This document shows, piece after piece, positions 7,360 to 17,400 of a stretch of 19,814 bases of DNA. The number at the start of each line of letters is the position of its first letter. Within the stretch, counting starts at the first letter, position 1. The notes under the pieces are model-generated. The model was given only the letters and a program-made list of their open reading frames with translations, was not told the DNA's origin and made no database searches. A program made the translations under genes and the position numbers. This DNA is from Ramicandelaber brevisporus (Eukaryota; Kickxellomycota; Ramicandelaberales; Ramicandelaberaceae), in NCBI GenBank assembly GCA_025201865.1, contig MU602937.1, positions 11,943-31,756 of the forward strand, written 5' to 3'.

Positions 7360-10300
7360 TTAAGACTTTGGGTTAGAGTTAGAATTGGAGTTGGAGTTAG
7401 AGCTAGGATGAGGCAAGCCAGCCAGAGCCATTGATGCCAGAGTGGGAGGATCAATAGTGGGCAATAAACTGCGACTTGGATGAGTGAACTGAGGTGATTT
7501 GTTCACACTCCTAACTGATACACCTCTACTACCTCCCAATGTACGTGTCATTGATACTGCTCCAAGCGCTGCAGCAGCAGCATTAATACCACTGGTGTTA
7601 TTGGCGCCATCTACATTATTGACTGAGTTAGTCAAACCCAAATCCAGCTGATGGTGCTGGTGATGGAGCGACTCTGTTGTTGTTGTTGCTGCTGCTCCAG
7701 TTGTTGCTCCAGCTGCCGTCGCAGTTGCCATCGCAGTTGTTGCAGCGGCGCTTGAAGTGGATGTCTGCAGCCTCTGGGTAGACGACAACTCAATCGTGTT
7801 TGAACCGAGATCAAATGACTCATCAAACGGTGCAATGTCGTCTGAAATGTGCATTTTGGAGACATCGATGGAAGAGGGAATCTGCTGATGGTGAATAGTG
7901 GATGTTGAATTCTCCTCAAAGGCAGTAGTAATATTTCTGCCCAAACTGGATTGCCTGATTTGAGCCTGCTGTTGTAGTCTTAGTTTGCTAGCATTTCTTT
8001 GAGATGATTTCAATGGTCTGGCTGGAGGCAATCCGAGTGCAACATCATTACTCATTGAATGCATAATAATTGGATCAATACTTGGAAGTGGCGGTGGGAT
8101 GTGCTGGTGCTGCTGGTGGTGGTATTGTTGTTGTTGTTGTGGCTGATTTAAATTATGCTGTAGATAGGAGTGCTGCTTTGGACTTGCAAATAAAGGTGTC
8201 ATTGCAACTGGTAGTTGATGCTGACTGGGTAAATTCATTAACTGAATGCTGGGTCTAGCTGGCATAACTAATCCACTATATGGCGACAATACACTGCTAT
8301 TTCTATTGTTAGTATTGTTAGCGTTGCTTCCCAGTGCCTGCATTAAGTGACCGCTGATTGTATCTTGAAGTGCAATAGGTGAGAACATTGTTGAAGATGC
8401 CATTGCTGCAACAGGCGATGATGAAGCCAAGTCATCTCTCCGTGTTGGTGGATGTAATAATGCAAGCTGTTGCTGTCGATGTAACGCATATGTTGTGGCT
8501 GATAGTGCTTCTAATGACACTGATGATCCGCTGGATAATGGAGGCAGTGACGTCTCATTAGCCGATCCGGGCTGAATGCTTTGGGGCAGGAATCCAGTTT
8601 GGCTGGGAGTGTTTGTGAGTGCATGAGTTAATGATGTGTTGATTTCAGCCACGTTGTTATCAACTCCAACACTGTTGTTGGATGCCGCCAGTGCTCTGTT
8701 GCGCTGTCTGTGCTGAGACGCAGCAAGGTTTAGTTGGCCAGCTGCAGCCGCTGCTTGAGCTACTCTAATGATCTGAGCGGCCGCTCCTGCTGCAGATTTC
8801 GATACATCAATTTGATACGGAATCATTTTCTGATCCATTGAGTTTGTACGTCTCATTGGTTGAACCTGTGGAGCTGGTGCTGAATATCTCTTCAGTCGCC
8901 TGTACTCTGCTGCTAATCTTGATTCATCATCATCTTCTTCTTCTTCTTCTTCATCATCGATCTTGCTGTTCTTATCACTATTGCTATTATTATTATCTGC
9001 ATCTGATGAGTTACTATTGTTATTAGCGGCAGGTGAATCAATGTCCATCGGTGAGCCTCTGCTACTGTTATTGGGATTATCCTTCTTCTCTGCTTGAGCA
9101 GGTGTGGGGATCGACTGAGGTCTTCTCTTGGCTAGAGCAGGCATTGACTGAGGTCTATTCTTAGCTTTAATCTCCATATTACTGACGGGTTTCCTTATCA
9201 ATTGGCCATCCAGGTGCCATTTTGCAATATTCTTGCCTTTAACCAAATCCAGGTATTCATTGACTGTCATAAGTTCGTTTGGATGGATATCTGTCTCATT
9301 GTTAATTTCTGCGTAAATCTCCAGTTCAATCTCCTCCAGTGCCAGTTCAATCTCTCTCACAATTTCACCTGCTGTAACTCCAAATAGATCCGAGTTTCTG
9401 ACATACTGGCCCAGTTGTTCTAGCCAGCTCACGTACTCTTCTCTGCTGGCTCCAATTTGATGTTCCAACGAAATCAAGAACTCCTTTTGCATTACTACTA
9501 TTTCCTGAGGTGGAATTTTAACCACTGTGCTCCATGAATGCGTGGAATACGTGTGATCATCCAAGTACTTGGTTGCTAGCATCAAGGCAACAGTCAAGAT
9601 GCGATATTCTGAGCCAGGTCCAGCTAATAGCATGGGACGAGCTGTGCGGAATCTAGCCACCAGGCGGAGCGCGTGAAAGATTGCGGCAGAGGAGAGTTGT
9701 GTTTTATGAAGAGCTGAGTGCCAAAATCTCATAAACTCTTGAAATTGGGGAGAAGAAGATGATATTGAGCGATCTGGCATCCACAGTTGATATATCACTC
9801 TACTGACTAACATTGACATGTAAGTATACGACACTTGGCCAAACATTGGACTGCGTCTTAGTGGCGGCATCTCATTAATCCGAATGGGTCTTCCATACGG
9901 CGGTATCAAACCAGCTGATGATGAAGAATGTGATGATGCTGCTGCCGCCGCCGCCGCCGCCGCTGCTACAGCTGCCGACAGAGAAGGAGCACTGGCTCTT
10001 TGCTGAGCTGTGGTAGTGGTTGATGCTGATTTCAGATTTGATGATGACTTTAGCCTTCCCTTTCCCAGTGCATTTGCTCCAGATGGCCTTCTAGAATGGG
10101 TTTGGATTGAGCCATGATTCTGAATGTGCTGGGCTGTTAATGGAGCCAATGGTGGAATATGAGCACTTGATCTCCTGATGATTGGCTGCAAATGAGGTTG
10201 AGAGATGTCGACGCTGTTACTACTACCGCCTGCGGAATTAGCTGATCCCTCCTCTGCAAGTGCTGCTATTGCTGCCGCCTCTTCTGCTGCCATCGACGCC

Positions 10301-10959
10301 AAGCTAGGAATAGTCTGCTGGCCCGATGCCGATGTTGTTGCTGCTGTAGGTACTGCCACTAGTGGAGATGATGCAGTCAGCACTCTAGCTGCGTTGAGAG
10401 ACACTGCTGCATTGTGGCCACCTGACCATCGCTGTGATTGCTTCGATAATCGATTTGAAGATGATGTTGTTGTTGCAGTGGTTGTTGCAGAAGCTGCTGT
10501 GGATGAGGCAGTCATGGACTGTGGCGTTGTCACATATGATATCCCTCTTCCTGCAGACTGCAACTGTGGCATCTGCTGTTGATATGAGTCTGCACTGTTT
10601 GATATCGATGTCGATATCTGTAATGTAGATGGACCCGAGTGTCTCCTAGGGTCCTTCCTGGATGTTTCATCTGCACCGAACGACCGATCTGGCGGGTGCT
10701 GCAGCGGAGATACTGCGGATATTGCTGGAGATGGTTGCTGCTGTTGCTGTTGCTGCTGCAGCAGCAGCTGTTGTGAAGGAGTACTGGGAGATGCGGGCGG
10801 TGCCAGAAACGCCGGATGAAACGCAGTCGATGTGATGACATGTCGATATGCCGGCGGCCGCAGAGATCCAGGTGTCGTCAGCGGTCTCAGCATCAGCAGA
10901 TTGTACGTCGCTGCGATCTGCACGGGCAGGTCGAACGCGACCGACGCCATAAACGACAT
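7360..10959 (-). CDS. PCL/CLG1-type cyclin with very long low-complexity flanks
   Basis: The protein has 1199 residues. A single cyclin box lies at about 371-523: a hydrophobic helix around YTYMSMLVSRVIYQLW, then GPGSEYRILTVALMLATKYL and the LDDHTYSTHSW signature. This is the pattern of Pho80/Pcl/Clg1 cyclins, which activate Pho85-type kinases in phosphate, glycogen, polarity and cell-cycle control. Upstream are poly-Gln, an Ala run near 330-345 and Ser/Thr-rich sequence. Downstream are two RPQS-M/I-P repeats, an acidic block of about 13 residues (near 663-676), Gln/His stretches and a Ser-Asn dipeptide tail. The flanks suggest phosphorylation targets or condensate-type disorder. The start is the first ATG (10959), with a second Met three codons later. 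The box is clear, but which PCL subgroup it belongs to is uncertain. The length is far above the roughly 300-450 residues of yeast Pcl/Clg1 proteins. Confidence 0.88.
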   Translation of the reverse strand: MSFMASVAFDLPVQIAATYNLLMLRPLTTPGSLRPPAYRHVITSTAFHPAFLAPPASPSTPSQQLLLQQQQQQQQPSPAISAVSPLQHPPDRSFGADETSRKDPRRHSGPSTLQISTSISNSADSYQQQMPQLQSAGRGISYVTTPQSMTASSTAASATTTATTTSSSNRLSKQSQRWSGGHNAAVSLNAARVLTASSPLVAVPTAATTSASGQQTIPSLASMAAEEAAAIAALAEEGSANSAGGSSNSVDISQPHLQPIIRRSSAHIPPLAPLTAQHIQNHGSIQTHSRRPSGANALGKGRLKSSSNLKSASTTTTAQQRASAPSLSAAVAAAAAAAAAASSHSSSSAGLIPPYGRPIRINEMPPLRRSPMFGQVSYTYMSMLVSRVIYQLWMPDRSISSSSPQFQEFMRFWHSALHKTQLSSAAIFHALRLVARFRTARPMLLAGPGSEYRILTVALMLATKYLDDHTYSTHSWSTVVKIPPQEIVVMQKEFLISLEHQIGASREEYVSWLEQLGQYVRNSDLFGVTAGEIVREIELALEEIELEIYAEINNETDIHPNELMTVNEYLDLVKGKNIAKWHLDGQLIRKPVSNMEIKAKNRPQSMPALAKRRPQSIPTPAQAEKKDNPNNSSRGSPMDIDSPAANNNSNSSDADNNNSNSDKNSKIDDEEEEEEDDDESRLAAEYRRLKRYSAPAPQVQPMRRTNSMDQKMIPYQIDVSKSAAGAAAQIIRVAQAAAAAGQLNLAASQHRQRNRALAASNNSVGVDNNVAEINTSLTHALTNTPSQTGFLPQSIQPGSANETSLPPLSSGSSVSLEALSATTYALHRQQQLALLHPPTRRDDLASSSPVAAMASSTMFSPIALQDTISGHLMQALGSNANNTNNRNSSVLSPYSGLVMPARPSIQLMNLPSQHQLPVAMTPLFASPKQHSYLQHNLNQPQQQQQYHHQQHQHIPPPLPSIDPIIMHSMSNDVALGLPPARPLKSSQRNASKLRLQQQAQIRQSSLGRNITTAFEENSTSTIHHQQIPSSIDVSKMHISDDIAPFDESFDLGSNTIELSSTQRLQTSTSSAAATTAMATATAAGATTGAAATTTTESLHHQHHQLDLGLTNSVNNVDGANNTSGINAAAAALGAVSMTRTLGGSRGVSVRSVNKSPQFTHPSRSLLPTIDPPTLASMALAGLPHPSSNSNSNSNSNPKS
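10734..10775 (-). repeat. CTG/CAG run with an internal inverted centre
   Basis: Within the cyclin gene, GCTGCTGCTG runs directly into CAGCAGCAGC, so the trinucleotide run is palindromic at its centre. On the coding strand it encodes Leu-Leu-Leu followed by a Gln stretch. Such sequence forms hairpins and tends to vary in length. Confidence 0.7.
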
Positions 10960-11650
10960 CTCGACTCTCGCACTCCTGGTCGTTTATAGCCACTGCTACT
11001 GCTGCTACTACTGCTGCTGCTAATACTACTGCTACTGCCTCTGTTGGTACTACCGACTGCTTGAGGCTCAAGTCGAGAAGCTCCGTATACAGAGTAAAGA
11101 AGAAAGAAAGAAGAAAGAAGAGTTCTGTTTTTGTTGTTGCTGCTGGCACACGTTGTAAAGAGCTGGTCTTCTATTGACAGAGGGTTGTTGTCGTGGGTGT
11201 GTGTGTGTGGTGGTGGTCAAGAGGTGGTATGTGGTTACCCCGACCACACTTGTCAGGGCATCACTCATTGATCATTGGCGGGTAAGATAGGCTTGGCAGC
11301 GAATAAGCATGGGCAGTCTTGTGGTACACCCAGGCCGGCCAGAGGTCGTGAATTAAAGAGCACTCGCTCGCTCACTTTCAGTCATTCACTCGGAAGGTAG
11401 ATCCAGAGGTGATCAGTGCACGTCGTTCGCAGCTGTTGTGTCATCGTGATCGTTCATGGATCGTCTCAATCGAAGCATCGCATGACCCACCTTACTAAAC
11501 AGGTATCCAGTGCGGCATCAAATAATGTCATTGAAGGTCATTGAACCATTAAGCGCAACAGTAAAAAAAAAAGAAAGAAAAAACAAGACAGGACAAGACA
11601 AGACGAGACAGTGATTACATTGGTAACAGTAAAGAGGGGGTGATTATTAC
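10960..11650. other. Spacer: cyclin promoter and leader, 3' flank of the secreted-protein gene
   Basis: No gene is supported. The cyclin leader contains a CTG/CTA trinucleotide run (10991-11040) and a GT run near 11196-11215. A CCAAT box (ATTGG on the plus strand, 11274-11278) lies about 315 bp upstream of the cyclin start. The part from 11560 to 11650 is A-rich with ACAAG-type pentamers (11583-11610) and forms the 3' flank of the secreted-protein gene. No tRNA-like pattern was found. Confidence 0.55.
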
Positions 11651-12364
11651 TTAAAGCTCAGGCTCTTGGGTTGCGGCTTCCTGGGCAAGTGCGGCCGGGC
11701 TCGGTACCTTGTCCATCGGCACTTGGCTCAGCACGGTCCGCAATACTTCGTTGTTAGCCAGGTTCTCGGCCACCAGCTGCGTCACGCCTTCCAACGGCTT
11801 CGTGCTGATAAAGTTGCGCACGCCATCCATAAACTCCAGCGGAGTCACCTTTTGATCCAGCGCAAACGGACCAGTTGGCTTGGCCATCTTCTCAACCATG
11901 TTGCCAAAGAACGCCAGCGCCATGTTGGTGAAACTGATGGCAATCGGCTCAATCTGGGACTGCACCTTTTGAACCTGGCCGGCAATCATGTCGCTTGGGT
12001 TTGGGAAGCCGCGGCGCTTGAGGATTGGCAGAGACGAGCTGGCACCAGAGGCACTTGCGATGTGGTCGAGACCGGGGATGGAAGAGAGCCCGCCAGTGAG
12101 AGTCTTGAGAGTGTCAGCCTGCTTAAAGTCAGTTGGGACCGCCTTGAGTGGATTGACACCACTGCCACCCGCACCTTGGGTTGGCAACAGGCTACCTGCA
12201 GCTTGAGTTGGTAACAAACCACCTGCAGCTTGAGCTGGCAACAGGCTACCTGCAGCTTGAGTTGGCAGCAGACCACCAGGGAGCGGAAGGCCGGCTGGAG
12301 CGGCAGCAACAAACGAGCCAGTGGCAGCAGCGACGGCGCAAATACCAGTAACGTGGAAACGCAT
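11651..12364 (-). CDS. Predicted secreted protein with 9-residue LLPTQAAG repeats and a Lys-Arg-Arg site
   Basis: I do not recognise a family. The 237-residue product begins with a signal peptide: MRFH, then a small-residue hydrophobic core, with likely cleavage around residue 20-22 (FVAA/AP). Residues 29-67 hold four near-identical 9-residue units of the form GLLPTQAAG. Residues 115-118 read LKRR, a plausible Kex2-type processing site that would separate the repeat half from a 119-residue C-terminal half. That half is helical in character with a Met/Phe-rich patch (143-160) and ends in PEL. Codon use favours C-ending codons more than in the flanking cyclin gene, which suggests good expression. 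The ATG at 12364 gives the signal peptide and lies 11 bases after a likely splice acceptor. Function is unknown; an extracellular or cell-wall role is only inferred. Confidence 0.75.
   Translation of the reverse strand: MRFHVTGICAVAAATGSFVAAAPAGLPLPGGLLPTQAAGSLLPAQAAGGLLPTQAAGSLLPTQGAGGSGVNPLKAVPTDFKQADTLKTLTGGLSSIPGLDHIASASGASSSLPILKRRGFPNPSDMIAGQVQKVQSQIEPIAISFTNMALAFFGNMVEKMAKPTGPFALDQKVTPLEFMDGVRNFISTKPLEGVTQLVAENLANNEVLRTVLSQVPMDKVPSPAALAQEAATQEPEL
12180..12287 (-). repeat. 27-bp tandem repeat inside the secreted-protein gene
   Basis: Three close 27-bp copies start at 12180, 12207 and 12234, and a more diverged fourth starts at 12261. Each encodes one LLPTQAAG-type unit. The copies are more alike in DNA than needed for the protein, so the array is probably young and length-variable. 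Confidence 0.85.
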
Positions 12365-12731
12365 TTGTGAGAAACTAAAAAAGAGACTATGTTAGTGTGA
12401 GGGAATGTGCGAAAGAGACAGGTGTGAGAGCGAACGAAAGACAGATGGGAGTAAACAGACAGGATCACCCTGGAATGACTACAATTTAACTCACCAAACG
12501 AGGCTGTGCAATAACGAGGCAGCAGCGATATATCTGCCGCGCTCATCCTGCAGGCAATATCTATCACTCCTTTGTCAGGAGGGAGAGAGATGAAATGCAG
12601 GTGGGGGTAAATGTAACGAGGAGGCGTGAAAGAGGAAGAAAATATGATGCAAATCCTTTCTTTTTCTTTCCTTTTTTCCTTTTTAAAAGAAAGCTGTTTA
12701 ATACCTTTTGTTTATGCTGTTTTTTTTCTAC
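12365..12731. other. Spacer between secreted-protein gene and ZTA1-like gene
   Basis: This spacer contains the leader, putative intron and promoter of the secreted-protein gene, and towards 12731 the A-rich (minus strand) 3' flank of the quinone reductase. No further gene is supported. A short ATG-started frame on the minus strand upstream of the intron donor would be an upstream ORF if transcription starts that far out. Confidence 0.5.
12375..12494 (-). other. Likely 5'-UTR intron of the secreted-protein gene
   Basis: On the minus strand a strong donor, GTGAGT, begins at 12494. A CTAAC branch-point match lies at 12391-12395. A T-rich acceptor (TTTTTTAG) ends at 12375, eleven bases before the ATG. 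The 120-nt length and the 16-20 nt branch-to-acceptor distance are normal for fungi. This is sequence-only evidence. Confidence 0.55.
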
Positions 12732-13757
12732 TTAAATATGAAGGATGAGCTTGCCATGCGACGCGCCGGATTCAATATCAGCATGAGCCTGGGCAGCTTC
12801 TTCAAGTGGATACGTCTTGAAGATAGTCTGGGTGAACTTGCCCTGGCTGACAGCCGGGAAGAGCTCCTTCACAATGGCATTGGTGCGGTCAGCGTCGGCG
12901 TAGTCTGCAAACATCGAGTGCCAGTGCAGATTGACATTCTTGGCAGAAAGACGCGTGATCTCGAACGGTGGGACCATGCCAGAGCTGTTGCCAAAATTGA
13001 CCATATGGCCGTAAATGGCAAGAGAGGCGAGAGCGGCATCAAAGAGATCGGCGCCAACGCTCTCAAACACGGCATCAGCTCCTTTGCCATTGGTCAAGCC
13101 CATGACACCCTTGACGAGCGGGTGCTCGTTAATATCACCGGTAAACTTACCACGCGGGACAATGACGACCTCGTCTGCACCGGCAGCCTTGACAACCTTC
13201 GCCTTGTCTTCAGAGGAAGTGACGCCGATGACGCGAGCGCCAATGACGTTCTTGCCCACCTGGACGAGAGCCTGGCCGACGCCGCCCGCAGCTGCCGTAA
13301 TGACAATAGTGTGCTCTGGCTTGGTGCCGTGGCTGAAGCGGAACATACCAAGCGACGTCAAGCCAGCGATAAAGGTGGCAGCGGCTGTGTCAAAGTCAAT
13401 GTCGTCTGGAAGCTTGCCCACGGCGTGCGTCGAGTCAATCTGAGTGTACTCCGAGTACGTGCCCACATACGTACCGTGAACAACGCGGTCGCCAACCTTG
13501 AAGTTTGGATTGCGAGACGCAGCAACGACACCGGCAGCCTCGGTGCCAAGAACCTTGCCGATCTCGTACGGGAATGCACCTTTGCGCTGCAGAGCGTCCA
13601 AAAAGTTGACACCAACCGACTTGTTCTGGACAATGATGCCGCCCTCTGGCAAGTCTTCGACGCGTGGAGCGGGAATGGACTCGACCTTGAGCACAGAGAT
13701 ATCACCAGTCTTGGTGAGCGGGATAGCGCGCTGAGTAGCAGGAATAGTCGCGGACAT
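12732..13757 (-). CDS. ZTA1: NADPH-dependent quinone oxidoreductase (zeta-crystallin type)
   Basis: The protein has 341 residues, close to yeast Zta1 (about 334). It is a zinc-free medium-chain reductase. The N-terminal GroES-like half has the family signature GVNFLDALQRKGAFP (49-63) and GTEAAGVV (71-78). The Rossmann half has AAAGGVGQALVQVGK (155-169) for NADPH, with SSEDK at 181-185. Family members reduce quinones by one electron and bind AU-rich RNA in stress, in the cytosol. No zinc-ligand Cys cluster is visible, as expected. Codons are strongly biased to C endings, more so than in its large neighbours, suggesting high expression; that bias also opens a 381-codon antisense frame. The start is the only Met before the conserved N-terminus. 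It lies upstream of the secreted-protein gene on the same strand but is separately promoted. Confidence 0.93.
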   Translation of the reverse strand: MSATIPATQRAIPLTKTGDISVLKVESIPAPRVEDLPEGGIIVQNKSVGVNFLDALQRKGAFPYEIGKVLGTEAAGVVAASRNPNFKVGDRVVHGTYVGTYSEYTQIDSTHAVGKLPDDIDFDTAAATFIAGLTSLGMFRFSHGTKPEHTIVITAAAGGVGQALVQVGKNVIGARVIGVTSSEDKAKVVKAAGADEVVIVPRGKFTGDINEHPLVKGVMGLTNGKGADAVFESVGADLFDAALASLAIYGHMVNFGNSSGMVPPFEITRLSAKNVNLHWHSMFADYADADRTNAIVKELFPAVSQGKFTQTIFKTYPLEEAAQAHADIESGASHGKLILHI

Positions 13758-13790
13758 ACTTTTCTGGTATATTTTATCTGTTACGGATAT

Positions 13791-13843
13791 GTGTGTGTTT
13801 GTGTTTGTGTTTGTGTTTGTGTTTGTGTTACTGTGTGTTTGTG
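13791..13843. repeat. GTGTTT hexamer microsatellite
   Basis: About seven GTGTTT-type units occur. On the gene strand this gives an AAACAC-rich leader directly upstream of the ZTA1-like start. Confidence 0.85.
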
Positions 13844-13927
13844 GAATCGATGATGTTGTTCCTTGGTGTTATTTGACGAGGCTTCTTGTCAATGGATGGA
13901 GAGAGGAAGGGAGAGAGAGAGGGAGTA

Positions 13928-13963
13928 TTTATATTTACGCACTTCATCTTGGACTGCGATTGG
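13928..13963 (-). promoter_or_regulatory. Probable ZTA1-like promoter: CCAAT and TATA boxes
   Basis: On the minus strand CCAAT (13959-13963) is followed about 25 bases later by ATATAAA (13928-13934), some 170 bp before the ATG at 13757. This arrangement is typical of a fungal promoter and implies a leader of 100 bases or more containing the AAACAC repeat. Confidence 0.45.
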
Positions 13964-14100
13964 TTGAAACAGCCGAACGAATGCCGAACATGACGCGAGT
14001 TACCCTAGCCGCTGATGTTTGACACTTACGGGTACCTCTTCGGCTCTTTTTGTTTCTTTTGGCGTTTCAGTTAGCTCTTGTGTAAACGCATGGACCCTCG

Positions 14101-14130
14101 TTTTCTCTCTCTCTTTCTCTCTCTTTCTTC
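14101..14130. repeat. CT/TTTCTC microsatellite
   Basis: A 30-base pyrimidine tract of CT and TTTCTC units in the spacer, with no coding meaning evident. Confidence 0.75.
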
Positions 14131-14428
14131 GAAATACTTCCGTTTACTTACGTAATACCGGTGCTTTTTTCTTTGAGTGCTCGTGGTATCTCTTAATTAA
14201 ACTTGGGTACCACTTGGATCATGTCGTTTGTCATCATCAAATAGTGAAATGGTGAGATATCTGATCAAGGCTCTTAGCGTGTTAAAACAGTCCAATTGAC
14301 TGTTCAAACAATTGCATTTACCGTCAATTCAACAAAGTTCAATAAGAAGCACGCTGTGAGGATGATGTATTAAAAAGGGCATGTCGTTTTAAGCAAAAAA
14401 TAAATGAGTGTCCTGCTGCTGATTGTAT

Positions 14429-17400
14429 TTAAAAATGATTGTTAGGATCAATTTCGTCTGGATGGATTTCACGGCCAACCAGCTCTCTGTCACCAGGGTT
14501 AACCTTGATCAGCTCAATCCAAACCTTTCTTCCGGCAATATACGCTGTTCTGTCCTTGTGCAGCATGTTGTGGGGATGCAATCTAACCTTGACACCGCTA
14601 AACTCGAGACGAACCCAATTCGACATGCCGGCCGGGTCATACAGATCAATATTACCTTCGTAAACACGATGGCCTGGTGTGCGCTTACCACTGTACGGCT
14701 TGCTATAGTCAACTGCAGATTCAGGAATGCCCTCGATGTTGCCAATTCCATCAAAGCTGCCGAGATACTGCCGCTGGTCATACCTGTGCCAATCTTGCAT
14801 CAGTCGAGATATCCAGAAAATGTTGCTATTTTCTTCCACAGATTCAATGCTGGCATCCAATCTGTACATTGACGGAATCTCGCGTTCAATTTCCTCCATT
14901 GTCATTGGCGGCGGGCGATTGCTGAACGTGTCCTTTGGTGTGAATGCAGACTTGATCTGCCAATGTGCCAGCATGTCAGTGTATCTGCGCAATGGACTAG
15001 TGACACGAACATAGCCATCGACGATGCCCATTGTCTTGTGAGGACCAGGCTGAGTGTTCAACCGAGCAGGCTGCATCAATGTGCGCACTCTGTCGAAGTC
15101 TTGCAAACCAACCTGACCTGTAACTGGATCGACTCTGCCCGGCAGAATTGAGTCATAGTACTCTTTACCAATCCGATCACGCTCCATCTGAGTTGTGGCT
15201 GCAATGAATCGCTCCACAAAGTCTCTATCCAAATTTGGGATTTCATCTGGCGCCTTGAGGTTGCTGAAATCTGGCGGCTGTTGAACTCGATAGGGAGTGG
15301 GAATGTTGTTGTCTCGAGTAAATCGGGCTGCAATTCGGCCAGCGAGAATCATCAATTCGGCAACAAGCATTCGAGCAGGAGATGCGGTGTACAATGCACG
15401 ATGTACGCCAATGACTGGACGTGTATTCAATGTACTGAGAACGCGAGATGGGCCAACGAGATCAACTGGCGACTTGGGCAATGGTGAGTTGGAGATTGAC
15501 ACTTCACCTGCAGCAATTCCATGAGTGTATGCACCGTTCTGAATGCGCTGTTGATAGTGGCGAGTAGCAATGGCCTGTAGCTCAATCATGTCGCGCTGGA
15601 TCGGTTCTGGTGTGGGTAGTGTGGTAGCAGCAGTCGGGGCAGATGTGGAAGCAACTGGTCCCTCTGGATGGTCGGATTTGTAGCGGTGTCTTCTCAGAGC
15701 AGTGTTGCGTTCGCGACCGCCATAGATTGTATCCCACTTCAAGAATGCGTCAACATCGTCGTACTTGAGAACAGATACATTTCGCAGCAGAGTTGGGCGA
15801 ACCTTATAGTCAATAATGTCGCCGGTTGATTGATCCAATCGTGCGCTGAATGTGAGTGCCTTCACTTTGACAGTCCCATTCTGCTCTCGAGCATCCAAAG
15901 AGAGGAATCGAGCAACCAGTGAATGGGGTAACATCGAGTAAAAGCGCTCTGGCAAGTACAAGGAAGAGCCGCGAATACGAGCCATGGCGGCCATTGGAGA
16001 GTTGCTGGTGACCATCGAGGTTGGATCAGCAATATGAACATGGATCCATACTTCGTCATTAGCCGGATCGCCAGATGTACTTGGGATGCGCTCAATCGAT
16101 ACGCCGTCGTCAATTTCGTGTGCACCAATGTCATCAACAGTGTAAACGGGTACATTGCCAAAATCAACGCGCACTGCATCTACTGGATCATTGAGATACT
16201 GCTGCAGTTCCGGATCACCTGCTGATGTTGCTGGTGTTGCTGATGTTGCTGTGGCTGCTGAGGTTGTTGAGCGCGGAGTATCAACGGCAGTGATGAGCTT
16301 GTCAATCAGAGTGTTTGCTGACTTGGCTGCAGCATCCAAAACAGGTGACATTCCGAGACCTTCAATAGGCACAGTTGAGTCTCGTGCAAATGGATTTTCC
16401 CAATTGTGCCAAACGCCTGCATCAATCAAGAACTGTGTTACAGAGCCACGAGTCAAGTTGCCGTATGTTCTCAGTGGCTTCAGAATGGTTGGTGCAAGAG
16501 ACATGAATGGATTGAGGAATCCCATGGTAGTGCTATCTGTTTCATAGTTCACAAACTGCTGCACAAAGCGGAGTAGAGTACGGTCTGAATCTGTCCATTT
16601 AATGTCATTCAGCCACTTGGGTGTATCCAGTTTACCATTATTAGTTGTTGCAGCTGCTGAAATATCGTCATTATCAGTGTACTTACGAGAGTATGCAATA
16701 ACACTTTTGACCTTTGTGTGGAATTCTTTGAGCTCTTTACTGCCTTTGAGTGTCCATTCAGTGACAGTGTTTAGCAGTGCAACCTCGTCTGGATCACGCA
16801 GATACATTCTTCTGGAGAGAGCCAGACCAGGCTGATCAGGAATAAAATGAACCGCCTCTTTAATCAAATACTGATAGGTAGCGTACATTGAGTACTGTTC
16901 AGCCAAATACGGCGACATCTTCTTGGTCTGACTTCCTCTAACCTGGACTCCCTTCCCGCTTTTCGCCTGTTTAATGTAATCTCCAAATATTTTCTGTGCA
17001 ACATCTTCCACATTGACAGCCATCGAGTCTCTATCCATTAAACTACCGCTGAGTTTTGATGATTTTCTTCTTTCTTTTAGCAACGTATTATACAAGGTTC
17101 TTAGTTGGAAAGTGTGGGACATGGAAGCACCTTTGGCTTCATCTTCAAATGTTCTCACTAATTTTTGAGTTTTATGCATAAATTCCTTGGCTTCAAGTTC
17201 ACTCATTCCTCCAGCCTCTGCAAATCGCTTCAACTTGTCTTTCATTTCATCTGAAGTCCAGCCAGTGATCTTTTCCATGTCTCTATGCAGTGCAAACTGT
17301 CTAATCCAGTAAACTACTTTGGTTGGTCTAAATCCCACATTCATTCCTCGAGAGTTCACTCCAATGCATGTGAATCGGCCGGAACTATGCTTGGTCATCA

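Larger units (their letters stand above)
13758..14428. other. Spacer: ZTA1-like leader and promoter, 3' flank of the exoribonuclease gene
   Basis: This spacer contains two simple repeats (separate entries), the CCAAT/TATA promoter and, from about 14150 to 14428, AT-rich sequence that should hold the 3' UTR of the exoribonuclease. No open frame of interest was seen. Confidence 0.5.

Noticed and set aside
12708-13853. A 381-codon plus-strand open frame antisense to the whole quinone reductase gene
   Set aside because: It is a by-product of the C-ending codon bias of the reductase; the minus-strand frame has clear family motifs, while the antisense product resembles nothing and ends in the GT microsatellite.
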